Program-made: the position numbers and the translations under genes
The notes under the pieces: generated by a model
What the model saw: the letters and a program-made list of their open reading frames with translations, nothing else
Database searches by the model: none
Told to the model about the DNA's origin: nothing
Origin: Solea solea
Taxonomy: Eukaryota; Chordata; Actinopteri; Pleuronectiformes; Soleidae
Reading direction: 5' to 3'
DNA length: 64,000 nt
NCBI RefSeq assembly: GCF_958295425.1
Contig: NC_081147.1
Coordinates: forward strand, 3,803,290-3,867,289
In this document: positions 24,853 through 38,235 of the stretch, one piece after another
Position numbering within the stretch: the stretch's first letter is position 1
Layout of the letters: every line of letters begins with the position of its first letter

Positions 24853-25015
24853 GCAGGTTCCATATGGTTTCAGTCACAGTGACCCCACATGGGAAGTCCA
24901 TGTGGGTAAGCATGTGTGGGGCCTCCATGGAAATCACAGACAAGCCCGCTTTGACCCATATTTTCAACCCAAATATAACCCTTATGGGGCCTACATGGAC
25001 ATGGTGGCTGGGTTA
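24853..25015. repeat. CCATGTGGG-motif repeat
   Basis: Imperfect repeats of the CCCACATGG / CCATGTGGG motif in both orientations (for example CCCACATGGGAAGTCCATG at 24,884), plus CCATATGG and CCTACATGGACATGG. Such palindromic-motif minisatellites occur in fish. Confidence 0.5.
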
Positions 25016-27150
25016 CACTTTATTGCTCTGCCACTCATATACACATGCGTACACAAACAAAGAAAAGAGGCAACATAGTGTTGTGAATTTTCCCAAAACA
25101 CTGAGCTCCAATCTGATTAGAGGAAAGATCAAAGAGAGGCAGTGAGATTTTCCTGTACAGGGGTTGGCTCAAATTCACTTGAGGGCACTCATAAGCATAA
25201 CAGGCAATCACACTGATTCTATTCACTCAGGATTAATTTCTCAGTTTCCCCTCTCTCTTATTCTTGGTTGACCTAGGTCGTTTTAACCATTTCAGCCTTC
25301 GTAAGCAGATCTTCCTTATCTTTTCTTGCCTCTCACTCCTTCTACTAATTTTTTTTTTTTTAAAACCTGATACCCCCTACACTGCTCTCTCCCGCCTCAG
25401 TTTTCTTCTCCCTGCACCACCACCTGCGTATTATTTTCTGCGACTCAACCTCTCAGATATTCCTCAGCCTCAACAATGGCAAACAATTATTTTGTTGCCT
25501 GATCCAATTAAGCAGCTTAAAGTTCCATTATTGTCTGCAGTGGGCTGAAGGATTTTCCTTTGTGGGTTTGATGAGTCTCAAACAACTGTCTGCTTCAATG
25601 GAAGACACGCATCTCTCCATAAATTTGCCCCTTTAATAAAATAAGTCAGGAATTAAATATCTATTTGTCATCACAGAGCTTAGGTTTCAAAAGTGGCTTT
25701 TTGTGTCATTTAAAGTACAGTGAATGTTTGGTTAGTCCATTTATGTTTTAGGATTTGTGTCCTAAATCAGGAAAAAATAGGCTTTAATGTCTCTGTCATT
25801 ATTTTGAATACCTGATTTGGAAGCACCTGACTGAGATCAATTTCTGTCAGTGACGGGGCATCAGCATGTCCTTCATGTGTACTGACAGTTTTCTGACAGG
25901 CATGTAATAGAAATGGAATGGAAATTCACATAGCTTCAGTCGGAACGGACACATGGCAGCTTTCAATCCGAGCAGCCATCAGTCTCCAGGGGCAATAAAA
26001 AGGCTATTTTTGACATGCTCATCACTTGATAAGCTGTGGTACGTAACTTTTGAATACGAGCAAATGTCCATCATATTCAAACCATTGTCAAATGAGTTAA
26101 AAACAGTGCTGGAGTCTATCAGCTCCACACGACTCTCTGTGTTTGTCAGGATAGCGGTGTTTTGTTTTGCTGTCTGTGGTGACACTGCAGTGCCGCACAT
26201 AAATGTGATGTGTTTTACGCCATGACTGATGGAAGGGAGGCGGAAATACAACAACTACGCGAGTAAAGTGATCACAGCAGCGTATCTGTCACTCACTACA
26301 GGGGCTTTTTTTTTTTTTTTTTTTTTTTTACACTTCCATCTGCTTGTTTCTGAGCTGAAGTAACTTCAGAGACACTATCTGAATAATACCTCCAATTCAC
26401 TGCTCTGCTCATTGTGTGTGATGCTAGCAGTGTTTTGGCAACAGAAGTTGTTGGTTTGTTTTCAGTTGTTCTCCAAAGTTTGTTTACAAGAATGTAGGGA
26501 GAGATGTTGCAACTCAGCTGGAGAGCGGAACGCATATCAAAAGTCCTTGAAAATGCCATAAACAGCAGTCAGCTTGTTGTCTCGACAAAATCATTTCTGA
26601 ACAAATCAAAGAACGCATTTATATAGCAGGTTAAAGTCTTAACCACCACTGAAAAGCACTTTATACTATAAGTCGCATTCATGCATTCATATAGCACTTT
26701 AATATGCAACTGTTTTTTTATATCACATAACTCATACACAGAGAGGGGGTTTGTGTGTTGCTCAAAGATACTTTGGCACAGGATAGATCTGCGTAGCTCT
26801 ACTTGCTGCATCATCATTCAAACAATCCTTAGCAAAGGTGATGTGGAAGAATTGCACTTCATTACAGCAAATCATACAAATAATAGAACTCCGGACGTCA
26901 TGTGACTCACTTTGTTTTCGACACCATGTTGGCAAGAAAGGCCTCTGCAAAGTGAATGGCACCAGAGCAGATACTGCCCCCTGGTGCTTTCCGCAAGTAT
27001 GGAAACAGTCAGAGCGGACATCATTCCACAGTATTCAAACATCTTCGACTTTCTGATCAATGTTCCCTTGTCTCTGGAGAACAATTAGAAATGCAATTAA
27101 TGCATGTAAAAAAAAAAAAGCCTAGATATTAAAAATAGAAAAGGTTTGAT
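25016..27150. other. No gene seen
   Basis: Includes a 24-base T run at 26,306-26,329 and a fragment near 26,640-26,705 ('AAAAGCACTTTATACTATAA', 'CATGCATTCATATAGCACTTT') of a common fish repeat. Open frames of 80-90 codons lack motifs. Confidence 0.45.
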
Positions 27151-27154
27151 AATG

Positions 27155-27325
27155 TGTCAATCCTGGTCCTGTGAACCACTTCCTTGCATGTTTTACATTA
27201 CACCTGAATTGTGTCAGCTCATCACCAAGCAACACCAAGGACTGATAATGACCCATTCATTTGAATCAGGGGTGTTGGAGCAGTGAACCTGCAGGGTAGT
27301 GGGTCCCCTGGACCAGGATTGAGAA
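27155..27325. mobile_element. Short TIR element (MITE)
   Basis: The left end GTCAATCCTGGTCC and the right end GGACCAGGATTGAGA are inverted repeats of about 14 bp with small changes. The total of about 170 bp and interior motifs ('AACACC', 'AATCAGGGGTGTTGGAGCA') match a common fish hAT-type MITE. Target-site duplication not resolved. Confidence 0.6.
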
Positions 27326-27637
27326 AACCCTGGCCTGGAACTTAACAAGGTATCTGTGCAGGTTGTTTTTTTAAGTGTGGTTGTATGATGAGACACTGAC
27401 ACATATTAACTGCCAGTCGGGAGAAAAAGGAAAAAACACATTTTTCCAACACCTGTTGGGATAGTGAGTCTGGAAACTGAAGTTTGTCTCACTTGAAACA
27501 ACAAATGAGGCAGGAGACTCCAGTGGTTCCAAACTTTAATTTCCAGCAACAAAAGGCTGTCTTACCATCAGAAAAAAAAAGAAACTGCAGATATATGAAG
27601 ACAACATAGAGTTAAGCAGAATCTGTTTTTCCTCGTA

Positions 27638-27689
27638 CGTCATCATCACCAGTGTGGATGCTCATGCATCCACACTGGTGATGATGACG
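27638..27689. repeat. Perfect 52-bp palindrome (24-bp arms, 4-nt loop)
   Basis: The left arm 27,638-27,661 starts CGTCATCATCACC and the right arm 27,666-27,689 ends GGTGATGATGACG. All 24 positions are complementary around a TCAT loop. The surrounding DNA is ordinary. An RNA copy would be a perfect hairpin; as DNA it could extrude a cruciform. Confidence 0.95.
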
Positions 27690-27699
27690 CACTGTAATG

Positions 27700-28904
27700 T
27701 CAAAATGAATGACTTAAGTTTAAACGCTTTGTTGGTCTTTGTTCCTACCCCCACAATGCTTCTAATAATATTCTGAAAAGGGAAGAACATGTTGCTTCTC
27801 ATTCCGTCAAAGGAGAAAAAGTCAAGGGCCAGCCCTTAGTTCCGTCAGTTATTTCTCTGTATAATGCATGAAAGCTCAAAGTGATGCTGTAATATGCAAA
27901 AGTGGCTGATGTAACCTAGGGTTTCAAATGAGTTACAGATGAGCTGACACCAGCGTAAAAAATATATAAAAGAGAATCTAAATTTTCATGGCCACTTGAT
28001 TCCAGCAGTTTGATGTAATTCTATCTAACACAGGGAGATGTCTTTATAATGTCAGCTCGAGACAGATCTCGGCTGACGATGGGCTGGGAGACAAACCCCC
28101 CACTGTGATTTTTGCGGGGACATCACAGCATCACAACATGCTCTCTATGGCAGAACCCTGCAGATGTCAGGAGTAACTTCCCTTCAAATGATGCCATTTT
28201 GCTGTTTCAACCAAAAAAACAAAACACGTTTGAAGTTGTTAAAAAAGTTTCACTTACAAGGAAGAGTGAAGTCGTTGACTATGAAGTCCTGAGTCAGTTC
28301 AATAGCAAAAGAACATGATGAAAAAAAATGAAATATGTCATTCTCTTACACCAACAGAAGTAAGGGGTCAGCCAAGTGATGTTTTATTGGCCTGTTAAAG
28401 TAACACTCAAGGGTTTGTCCCCACAGTTGGTAAACGGTATCAAGTAACATGCAAAGTTATAGACAATAATTCTGAAGCAGTAACAACAACGTCTTCAGAC
28501 CAGACACAGTAGCCCATGTTATAGCATTTTATACAAATATGATTGCATTGATTTATGTTTGGATATATAAGAAAATACATTAATTCAAGGTTGAAATCCT
28601 ACATTGTGTTGCTTTACAGCACTTACAGCACATCGCCATATAATATAAGAATAACAAGATCTTAATACATACTAAATCAATGTACACATAATAATTAAAA
28701 AATCAACTGCAATGTCTCTGAAAAATTCGCTTGTCATTTCACTGCCCACTAAGTGGTTTATGAGGGTGTATGAAGAGGGTATTTTAAATAAAGTGTGCTT
28801 GGCTGCCATGTTCGGAATAAACTATTAACTAAAATTGTTAAGTGTTTGTAAGTGTTTGTTTAAATAGCATTTTTCTAGTATTGAGTTTTCTATCATACAT
28901 ATTT
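27700..28904. other. No gene seen
   Basis: AT-rich sequence with no recognised coding or RNA signal. Confidence 0.4.
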
Positions 28905-29010
28905 CATACCCATTTTTGCCCAAGAACACAGACTAGCAGAGCTGGGAATTGAACCTGCAACCTCCAAGATGAAAGACAACTCATTCTAATACTGAGCTAC
29001 AGTTGCCCCA
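28905..29010 (-). repeat. tRNA-derived SINE head, minus strand
   Basis: Read on the minus strand from 29,010, it has a tRNA-like A box (GTAGCTCAGTATTAGAA) and B box (GCAGGTTCAATTCCCAG) at normal spacing, then the 'TGTGTTCTTGGGCAA' block that follows the tRNA region in several fish SINEs. No acceptor-stem closure is seen, so this is a SINE rather than a tRNA gene. Confidence 0.65.
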
Positions 29011-29014
29011 AAAC

Positions 29015-31980
29015 AGAATAAAAACATGTTTATGGGACTTTCAATGCCAATCCAAAGCTAGCACCAGGAAAAACCTACATTTATCTCCCTTTAAGGAGTC
29101 TTTGCAACATGAAATATTGCGTCTTTTGATATTGCAGTGTTCGCAATGTTCTCTGACTGTTAACACTATTCACTTTAGAGCTGATTGAGGGTGTTCCAGT
29201 CTGGACACCCTTTTGTTAGTTGGGATTTTCTCAACATAATGATGAATGTACTTTCAAAAACAGATGTTGTTCTCAGTTCTCATCTACCACTGCAGTTGTT
29301 GTTAGCTTTCAAGCTAAACAAGGAAATTATTAAACATGTTCTTCCTTTAATTTTTATGGGCATACGGTGGACAAGAAGCAATTGCAAAAAAAAAAAATCA
29401 AACCCGCTGCAGTCAAGGGTCACTGGAGTTCAGCTCAGTGTCAAACGCTAACTCTGCAAATTACGCCTCACTTCAAATTATAAGGTGCATTTAATGGGCA
29501 TAGTTCTATTGTTAAAACTGAGCTCATTTTCCAAGCACACTGAAAAACATGAATAAATGACCAAAGTAAGTGTTTGCTGATGACATTTTTTCTCCTAATG
29601 TGTAATTATCTATACATTTCATATTCTAAAAAAACTTAAACATATAGAGCCGCGTCAGCTTTTGTTCGGGGGACTTTAATGAAGTTATAATTCCATTGCT
29701 ATTATACTCGAAGACAAATTGGTGCAATTTTGCCAGCAGCTGACTCTAATAAAAACAGTTGGAGGAACAATGTGATGTTAATGGAACATTAAATTAAAGC
29801 TACTTAGCCAAACAATTAAGGTGGTATAGATAACACAAATCACCAACATATTTTCAGGACGTACAGTATGTCCTTCACACACATTTTTTGAATCAAACTA
29901 AATCATAATATGATAAACTTGATCTTTCTAAGGAGATTTCACCATTGAATTGTAACCACATGACCATATAGATACAGAAATGACTTGCTGCTGTCATAGA
30001 TACATAACATAAGGCTATTTAGTTTGATTAATAAAAGAACAAGGTACCTTTAAATTGCTTCTGTTGTCATTTGGCGCCATATCGAAAATAAATAAAATTA
30101 ACTTTATTTGCTGTTAGGTTCAGAAAGAAATGACAGAGAGAGGTATGCAATAGTTGGTAGATACACAATTTCACATCTGAGAAATGATGTTCATACATGT
30201 TTTAAACAAGGAAATAGTTAGTCAATGAGTATTAAAAGGGGATTGTTTCATGGCACTTGTTGAGGAATGGACCCAGACAGCATCCAGTGATGAGCTTGAT
30301 GAGGAAGAAAATTAGGACACAGCCAAAGCTAAGACCTTTGACTGTGATGAGCTGAAAGAGAGTTGTAAGAGAGTTTTGTTGGTTAAGGTGGGGTATGGGG
30401 CTTATGCATGTCTATTTGTATACACATGTTGTAGAGGTCACATGGGCTGGTTGTCTTTATTTTTATCTGTGTATTTATTTATGGACGAACACATAAAATA
30501 TCAAAAGTCTATTAAAGTTAGTTGCTTGAAAAGTGCTTATGTAAACAGGACAGAATGAACATTTTAAAGTAGTCAAAAGGACCCAAAAGGAAAACAGAAA
30601 TATATTGTTTTATATTACGTTTTACATTTAAATTCAGATTATAATGACCCATGTTTAAAAGGCAGCCCATAAAATGATCAGCAGACTGTAAAAGGGCTGT
30701 TTAAAGGCACATTACTTCCCTCCTTCCTTCCCTCCCACTCCTCTCCCTCCATTTATGTGGCTGCATCGTCTTCTCTATATTCACTCTCTGATGTGCACAG
30801 AAAAGGTGTGAAGCAGGTTCTTTAATAACCTTTGCGGAAGTGACAGCAAGCATCTCACACCTTCATGCTGGCAAACACATGCATACTCATTTATACCCAC
30901 GTGCACACCAATGCACTGCTGTTCCCGCGCACATTCAAAGCAGATGCGCGCACCTTCCAGTCTTGTGTCGTTAAATAACTTCATGTTACTATTCACACAG
31001 AGAAATTGACGGCGGCTGTGGAGGGGCGCACAAAAAAAGGAGGTTTTTTTTCACCTTTTTAATTAGGATTTATGAAATACCTTTTTAAAAAATGTTGATT
31101 CATTAATTAAACACCTCTTTAATCTCTTAAAGAGATAACGATTTTCATTTTTGTATTTTAGTCCCAATTAGAATGATTCCATTTGCCTTTAAATAATTCA
31201 GAAACAGCAAAAGCCATTGGATCCACCAATAGGCCAATGACCATTGGTATAACCGTAATTGTCAGTTATGGACATGACATTGACAGATGGTAACGAGTTG
31301 CTGACCTAATACCAAATATCAGGATGAAATGATTTGGAATAGTGAAGAGGAACAACACAAGAAGAGTAAAATTAGTAATAAAAGGAAGAGAGAGCGGGAG
31401 AAAGTGACATAAAAGTGTGAGGCATGACAAACAAGTCTGTGATGATAAAAAAAAAGATGGACTGTGGTCAGGAGGGAGCAATAGAGAGATAAAGGACGGA
31501 CACAAGAACAAGTAGTGAGTGAACTGGTGGAGGGAAAAGCAATTAAAGAAAGCATATGGGTGCGTGAGCTAAGACAGGGTAGAAGAAACGACTGGAACAA
31601 GAAAGAGCATTAAAGCCAGTTTCGTCACAGGATCCTCTGAGACTAAGAGATAAAAGCTAGTTTGCGGTTGGCTGCAGATTACATCTGGCAATGTCACCTT
31701 AGTTTGGTTGTCTCACGTCTGACTGAAAAAGGGCCTGCAACCTTATGAAAGGGTTTCATCATTTCTAACAGAGTTTGTTGAAGATCAAACATTTTCTCTT
31801 CACAACTACAGCGACGCCATCTTCATAGACATGATGTGGTTGCTACTTCTGCGGTGGATTGAGTTGACGATGGCCACTACAGAATCTCAAAAAAAAGGGA
31901 ACCAATCACAATAACTAAATGCCATTAAGTTATGTAACAAATTATTGTTAGTCCTATTACTGTCCTCCTCTCCCTCCACT
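29015..31980. other. No gene seen
   Basis: AT-rich; a pyrimidine-rich patch at 30,718-30,760 and a GA-rich patch at 31,380-31,510. Open frames opposite these patches are compositional. Confidence 0.4.
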
Positions 31981-31984
31981 ACAG

Positions 31985-32190
31985 CCATTTTTGCTGACAA
32001 CTTTTTCACCAGGCTGGAGATAGTGAAAAGGCCAGAACTGCAGGACAGCCAAGGACAACAGAGTTGGACAACCTCCACTCAAGTCCATCAAGGAGATGGA
32101 GAAAAATGCTGTCCTCCGTGCTACGTGTGACTACGCCACCAGTGGCATGGGGGTGGAGCCTATGTCCTCTGTCTTCATGTATTGCACATG
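31985..32190 (+). pseudogene. piggyBac-type transposase relic
   Basis: The plus-strand frame reads IFADNFFTRLEIV, matching the DNFF-type segment of the piggyBac/PGBD transposase catalytic core. After a frameshift the neighbouring frame reads DNRVGQPPLKSIKEMEKNAV then RATCDYATSGMGVE, resembling the following 'NR...P' and 'K.M.....RG..DY' region. Only about 65 residues remain and no other catalytic Asp regions are visible. It is too short for any activity. Confidence 0.6.
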
Positions 32191-32194
32191 AAAA

Positions 32195-33690
32195 TAATAC
32201 ATTTTAAAAAATGTAACAAAAGAAGAAACAAAGTCTTGTTATATCCTCCAATAACACGCTAGGGCTGGAATTTTTAATTTCCAAATATTTCAATGAGCGC
32301 CCTGTAAATGGTTAAAGTTATTAATATAAAAAAGAAATGTTCATGACTTTTTTTTTTTTTTTAGGCTTAGGGTGTACAGGGTGGGAAGGAACGGTGAAGC
32401 ATCTTTGCCTGGAGTCCCCCAGAGTCTAGCATTACCTCTGGATAGAGGTCATTACTAGGTAGCCATTGCACCTAGAAAACTACAACAAGCATGTCATCAT
32501 TGGTCAGATGGTTGAAGGTCTCTCCAATTGCATACAGGGGCATTTCAATCTAATTGTAAGGTGACCCCCTTTTCCAGACTCATATGAGATTGAGATGTAG
32601 TCTAGCATTAGCCTGGCTATCTTTGCCTCCAAACTTGCTCCCGATGTCAGTCAGGTTTCCATATTTGAGACTGAAATTAGATTATTTAATTCTCTACAAA
32701 CAGCCTGTGTACCAATGAAGGCACCTCTACAAATGAACACACCACTACACAAGTCAGACTTTCACATGAACATGACTGTCCACTGCAATGGCATGCATTA
32801 CTCCTTTGCTGTTTGGGACCACGTATTGAAGTGAAACAAAACTGAAGTGAAAATCAAAATTAATGATGTGATTTTTATGTCCACAGAGCATTAAAAAAAC
32901 TGATCCCATCACTGGGATAATTTGAATGTAGTATAAGTGACATGACCAAATCCTAAAGTCCATATGTTTAACCATTCAGCCAGATTTTAGTAGCGATAAA
33001 AATCACTAAGTATGTAAAATTAATTACAAATATCATGATAAATGACACACCGCGGGCCTCTGTCCACTGAAGGCAGAAGCGTCAGACACACAGACACATT
33101 TTGAGTCGACAACTCCACAGAAAAGTGACGTCACCAAAGCTTTTCTGTAGGTTGGGTTTTGGGGTATGAAGATAATATGTTAATTTAAAATTCCACCAAG
33201 GCCATTTTTGCCTTTTTTGGCCCCAAATTGTCCCTTAAACAGCATTGATCATTGTGTGTGTCTGTGCAGGTGTGGATTTTGTTGTGCTGTGTGTTGTAAA
33301 TGTTTGTGGCAGATTTCGATGAAAGAAAAACAGGCAAACTTTAACTTCATTACACTGTAATAAGCAGGTATTATCATTAATGAAGTGATATAATTGAAGC
33401 GATTACCTGACGGTGCTCTTTAACACGAAACCTGTCCACACACTCACAGCATTCATTCCCCGCTTCAATGCTAAAAAATTGGTAAGATTAAATGAAGCTT
33501 TGATTCACAACATAGAAATGACACTCTGTGAAACTGGGGGTAATTCAGTTCTGCAGAAATGCTGACTTACAGAAAGTGGCCATGATGTGCTCAAACTACT
33601 GGCAAGAGTCTTTAAGTCTGTGAGGGTGGACATTGGGACCGGGCCAAAGGAGGTCACAGGCCATGTTTTCATTACACTGCACTAAACGTT
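32195..33690. other. No gene seen
   Basis: A T run at 32,348-32,364; otherwise unremarkable AT-rich sequence with short frames. Confidence 0.4.
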
Positions 33691-33696
33691 TTTTCC

Positions 33697-33725
33697 CTAG
33701 TCTGGCCCTCTCTTGGCCAGACTAG
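33697..33725. repeat. Short perfect inverted repeat
   Basis: CTAGTCTGGCC and GGCCAGACTAG are exact reverse complements separated by 7 nt (CTCTCTT). It lies 36 bp left of transposon copy 2. Confidence 0.9.
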
Positions 33726-33760
33726 ATGCTCATTGGCCCACAGGTAATTTTTGTTCTTGC

Positions 33761-34393
33761 TTAAAGGCCACATAGACCGGAAGCTCCAATTAACGCTGCT
33801 TTTGTGTGTGTGTATCTGCGTCATTACCTCGTTTATGAAACCCTAAAGTTTCAGTACAACAGTTCAGCCACTGCTGAGAAAATAGTGTTGTATTGTTTTC
33901 CTGGGCTCTGCGAAGCGGATCGGCACTTCCGTAGTTTGATGTCGTCATCAGAAATCCTCACCACTCCTCTCACCACCGTAGCGCCTCCCGGTGCGGGCAC
34001 TAGTCCGGGCACATCCGGTTGCGTACATTCAACCACAGAAGAAGAAGAACTACTCTCGTTGTAGCTGCTGAGATGCAGAGTATCCACCGTGCCAGAGGGG
34101 GAGCTGTGTATCTGAGAGCTGGCCTTTCTATTACGTCACTTCCAGGTACCTGGCCAATCACAGGACAGTAGGAAAGCTCTTGTTGGCTGGCCAATCACAA
34201 CACAGTCCACGTTCTGGGGCTGTGGTTTTGGTCTGAAACAGCGCGGCTGACGAGAGCGTCAGTGAGGAGATATTTTGATCGGCTCGTTTGCAGCGATTAG
34301 GAGGATTTTAACCATGAAAACAAGTTAATATATGTAAGTAGACCTCCATAACTAACATATATGTGTGATACAAGCATTCTATGTCGCCTTTAA
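33761..34393. mobile_element. TTAA-flanked non-autonomous DNA transposon, copy 2
   Basis: TTAA at 33,761-33,764 and 34,390-34,393; ends AGGCCACATAGA and TCTATGTCGCCT are inverted repeats. This is the most complete copy (625 bp between TTAAs) and retains the 'CGGAAGCTCCAATTAACGC' left region missing from copy 1. It contains the two GGCCAATCACA boxes and the 'TTTTGATCGGCTCG' right part. No transposase. Confidence 0.8.
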
Positions 34394-34399
34394 AGGGGT

Positions 34400-37300
34400 T
34401 TCCATACGAAAATCCCCCATATTATTATATAGTAGGATTGCTGCAGAACAAAACGAGCTATCGTAAAATGAAACAACAGATATTTTTCACAATTTGTTTG
34501 AACATTTGTACACCACTCCCAAATTTTAATTGGCAAGTTTGCTCATACAGCTGTGAATGTGTTTTTTTATTATTATTTTTTTTATATTCAGGTTGGTGTC
34601 CAGAGTCTCCATATGTTGTTAAACTGCTGTATGCTTTATTTTTTAAATCTCTTCTCGTACCTTCTGTAATGTCTCATGGCTGATTCTTGCATTATGTCAT
34701 TTAAACTTAAATTACTCGACTGTTAATTACTGCAGTTTAAATCAATTGTTTATTCTTTACCATGTTAAGAAATATTTGTGCAGGAGGTATTTTTAGGTTG
34801 TGAGAGCCTTTTGTTTTGGCTGCTGCTGTTTGGCTCTGAGTGACTGGCCTGGATCACACTCATAATGGCACAGAGATGAAACAGTGGCAGCTTTATGGTC
34901 TAATTTAGCCTCTGCAATAATGGCTTCATGTACAGTTCAAATGAGATGCAAATGTGCCTGAAACTGGCATTCTATGCTTTTAGTAACTTCAAGTTAAGTG
35001 TTACTGCTTTTATTTTCTGCCTTTGTTTCTCTCTCCAGTGCTACAAAAGCTAAATATGCCCACAGGAGTCATTAGTTTTATCTCTGGTGGTGAGACAGCA
35101 CAGTGTTTGCTGCAACAGTTTGGCTTGCTGAGTGTGTGGTTTTCAAAGTATGGCTGGTCTAATTATTGGTGTGCAGCCTAATCTAATCATACAATGTTTG
35201 TAGCTTGTCCAATATAGTCCCAGTATTGACATAGAAACTACTTTTTAAACTTTTTTTTCTTTATGGATGAAAAAAGTGCTGCAGCAGGTTTTAGACACCT
35301 CAGTTATTTCTTTCTCCACTGACTTTGCCAATTGAAGAAAGAACCACGGAGCAAGTGCACTCAGAGAGCACAGTTCTCCACCAAGACTTAAACACTTTGT
35401 TAGTCACGTAAGTATGACACGATTCATCATGATCTGTTAAGATGTCGCTCAGATACTTATACACATCTGAACTTGTAAAATGGGACTTAATTAATCCATT
35501 CAATGATTACTTTGTCCTCCATAGGACGTTTTACAGTTTTGCCCATGATAAGAGACTTTAACTTTATCACCATTATTTGTAATGTAACAGGCATTTAATC
35601 TCATTTAACAAAAGAAAACATTTTCAAATTGAGTACTGGAGATTTGAATACTAGAGATAGAGCACACATACAACTACCAAAACTCAGAGACCAAAGAAAG
35701 GTAAAACAAGTTGGGAAACGATAAACAATATCACAATTCCCCAAAGTGAGTCTGGTTAAGGTGCAAAAATCCTGACTAAGATTACTGGAGTCCATCCTAT
35801 CTAAAAGACATGCCTATTTAGCCGTAGTTTGTTAGTCAAATATTGCATTGTGTAAATGTGTTTTACTTTCTGTCGCCACTGGGCAGTCATAAGAAGGTTA
35901 TACTTCATCCAGTGAATAGTTACCATCAACAATACATGCAGTATATAACACTGATCCATGGTAAAAGGGCTTTGGGAAACACATCTAATTAAATATGTCT
36001 TTGATGTTTGATGTTTTTCCAAAATGTTTGTATTTTTGGGCAGTCCCAAAAGATATGAGAGTATATTTTGTTAGTATTTTGTTACTGGGACTGATCTAAC
36101 CCAAAGAAGCCAATTTTGACCTTCCAATTTTCTTTCCAGAGTTGGCCTTCAATACCCCTGTGACATTTCGAGCATACATTTTCCCCATGATTTCTTGAAT
36201 AGTTTTTGTGACATCATCAGTGGGTAGATTCTTGGTAAGTAACTTGGTAACATGTATGTTGATAACATATTCTTGTGATCACCTACCCATCACAGAAAGG
36301 AAGACAGGAATTTGCTGACAGACGAACTACAGATAAACCTCCTACGCCGATGAAAACATAACTTGGTAAACGTGAAAAAGGAACATATATGACGCAGTAA
36401 ATGCTGAAATACTGATTCAGCATCGTAAATCATAGGCAGAATAATAGTGTGACAAAAATGATGTGTGTTTAAAAAAAGGAAGCTACAGTATATACTCTTG
36501 TGCAGCAGTTGTGACAGGTATTTGAAGAGGTAAGTGAATTACTGAAGGTCTGCTCATTATTCAAGAAAAATGCAGGTGCGTCCCCTGTCTTTACTGATAA
36601 AGCCAACATGAAGGCTTGAAACCTTGCCCTCGTTAAGAATTCTAAGGGCCTGCAGAAGAAAAGCTCCACCTGAGCCTCAGTCTGCCTCAGTGGAATAAGG
36701 CTTTTTTTTTTTTTTTACAAATTCTATTCACAATTTTACATCCTCCTTAAAAAAACAAAAACACATTTTAAAAATGGCAAAGAAGTTTGTATTTATTATA
36801 ACTATACAACCTTAAACACAAATTCCCCCTTGGGGTTAAAATGCAACCAAACACAAACCTGCCTGCTGCCTTTAGTTGGAATCACATTTAGGGGCTGTCC
36901 ACATGAAAACAAGTCTACGTAATTCTGCTTAAATTTTATCAGCATTTTACCCTTCAGGAAACAACGTTTTGATACCCCTGAAATGGTAAATTTTGAAAAC
37001 AGGTCCCAGAGTGAACTGTATTTTCGTGAAGACAACCAATTTCGCTGATGCTTATCATTGTCCTCTTACTTCTAACTATGTGTACTTTCTTTCAATGCAA
37101 TGTTTGCAAAACTGAACCAGGTACATGCTACTGAGGAGACTGCAGTATTTTTTTAGGAACATCAACTTCATCGCTTGCTGCTATTTTGTTATTATCTCTT
37201 AAGGAAATGGGTAACAGAGCTGCACGAAGCCTAAGGTGGGTGGCCCATAGCAAGTTATAGAGCAATCAATTTTCATTTAAAACGCATTGTCCTGAACCAT

Positions 37301-38235
37301 TAATTAAATCCGTGAATTGCCCAGCCCTACATTGGAAGTGGGTTGAGTTTAGCTGACGGTGCATGTCTTCTTATCTACATACATATCAAACTCAAGGCCA
37401 AACTGAAGGAGACAACTGATCTTCTGTCAGTCAGAACTGACCGCTTTGTATGTAGTTCACGCACCGTCAATACAGATTGAACTGCGATAGCTGATGCATT
37501 GTCACGTCCATCTCTCCTGCTCCTCTGGTGACAGACTCAGTAGCACCCATCAAGTCACATGGAGTCAAATTTAAACTGGCCTGTAAAAGAAATGGTAAAA
37601 CAAACAGTGAAATCTGAAAACAAGAGGAGGGATAGGGATTGTATTGGACAAAGGATGTTAAACATGGAGGTGAACACAACTGTGGCGACCCCTAAAGGGA
37701 AAGGGTTACCATAAAGGTTAGTTGTGTTTATTTTGACAATTATTAAATAATATAACATATGATGACACTATGAAACTTGGTGTCACAGCAGTTTATGTCC
37801 ACATACATATTTCTGCATGAATAATTTGTCATAATACATTTGCTTGTCTGCTAGACATCTGATGATTAGTTTATTAGTTTAGTTTGTAATTGAGTTTGAA
37901 AAAAAGAAAAAGAAAAACTGCATTTCTTCTCTTTGGCCTTGTCCAGTTACTACAGATGTGCAGGCTGCAGTTTTACCCATTGAAATGTGGTAAAACTGCA
38001 GATCAGATTGAGTAGTAGAAATTCAGATGAGAACCGGGCAGGTGAGATAATGTATTATTAATGAAGAAAACACCCAGTCTTACATGAAAACCTTTGCAAA
38101 CAAAATTATACTTAGGGCTTGAGAACTGAAGCTCCTTGTATTCACATCTGGTTATTCTTTTTAATAATGTCCCTTTTCTTTCAGTTACTATTTGAGTGCA
38201 TTTTTCAGGATCTATGAAAATTGCGATCTGAATTT
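34400..38235. other. No gene seen; possible LINE remnant near 36.0 kb
   Basis: Around 36,010-36,230 the sequence contains 'TTTGGGCAGTCCCAAAAGAT' and 'AGAGTTGGCCTTCAATACC', which resemble decayed L1/Tx1-like LINE reverse-transcriptase tails of fish read in reverse. No clean reading frame remains. A T run sits at 36,703-36,716. The rest shows nothing recognisable. Confidence 0.35.

Noticed and set aside
28905..29010. Independent tRNA gene on the minus strand
   Set aside because: A and B boxes are present but the acceptor stem does not close and the sequence continues into a SINE-type body.
31266..31600. Leucine/serine-rich minus frames
   Set aside because: Antisense of a GA-rich low-complexity patch.
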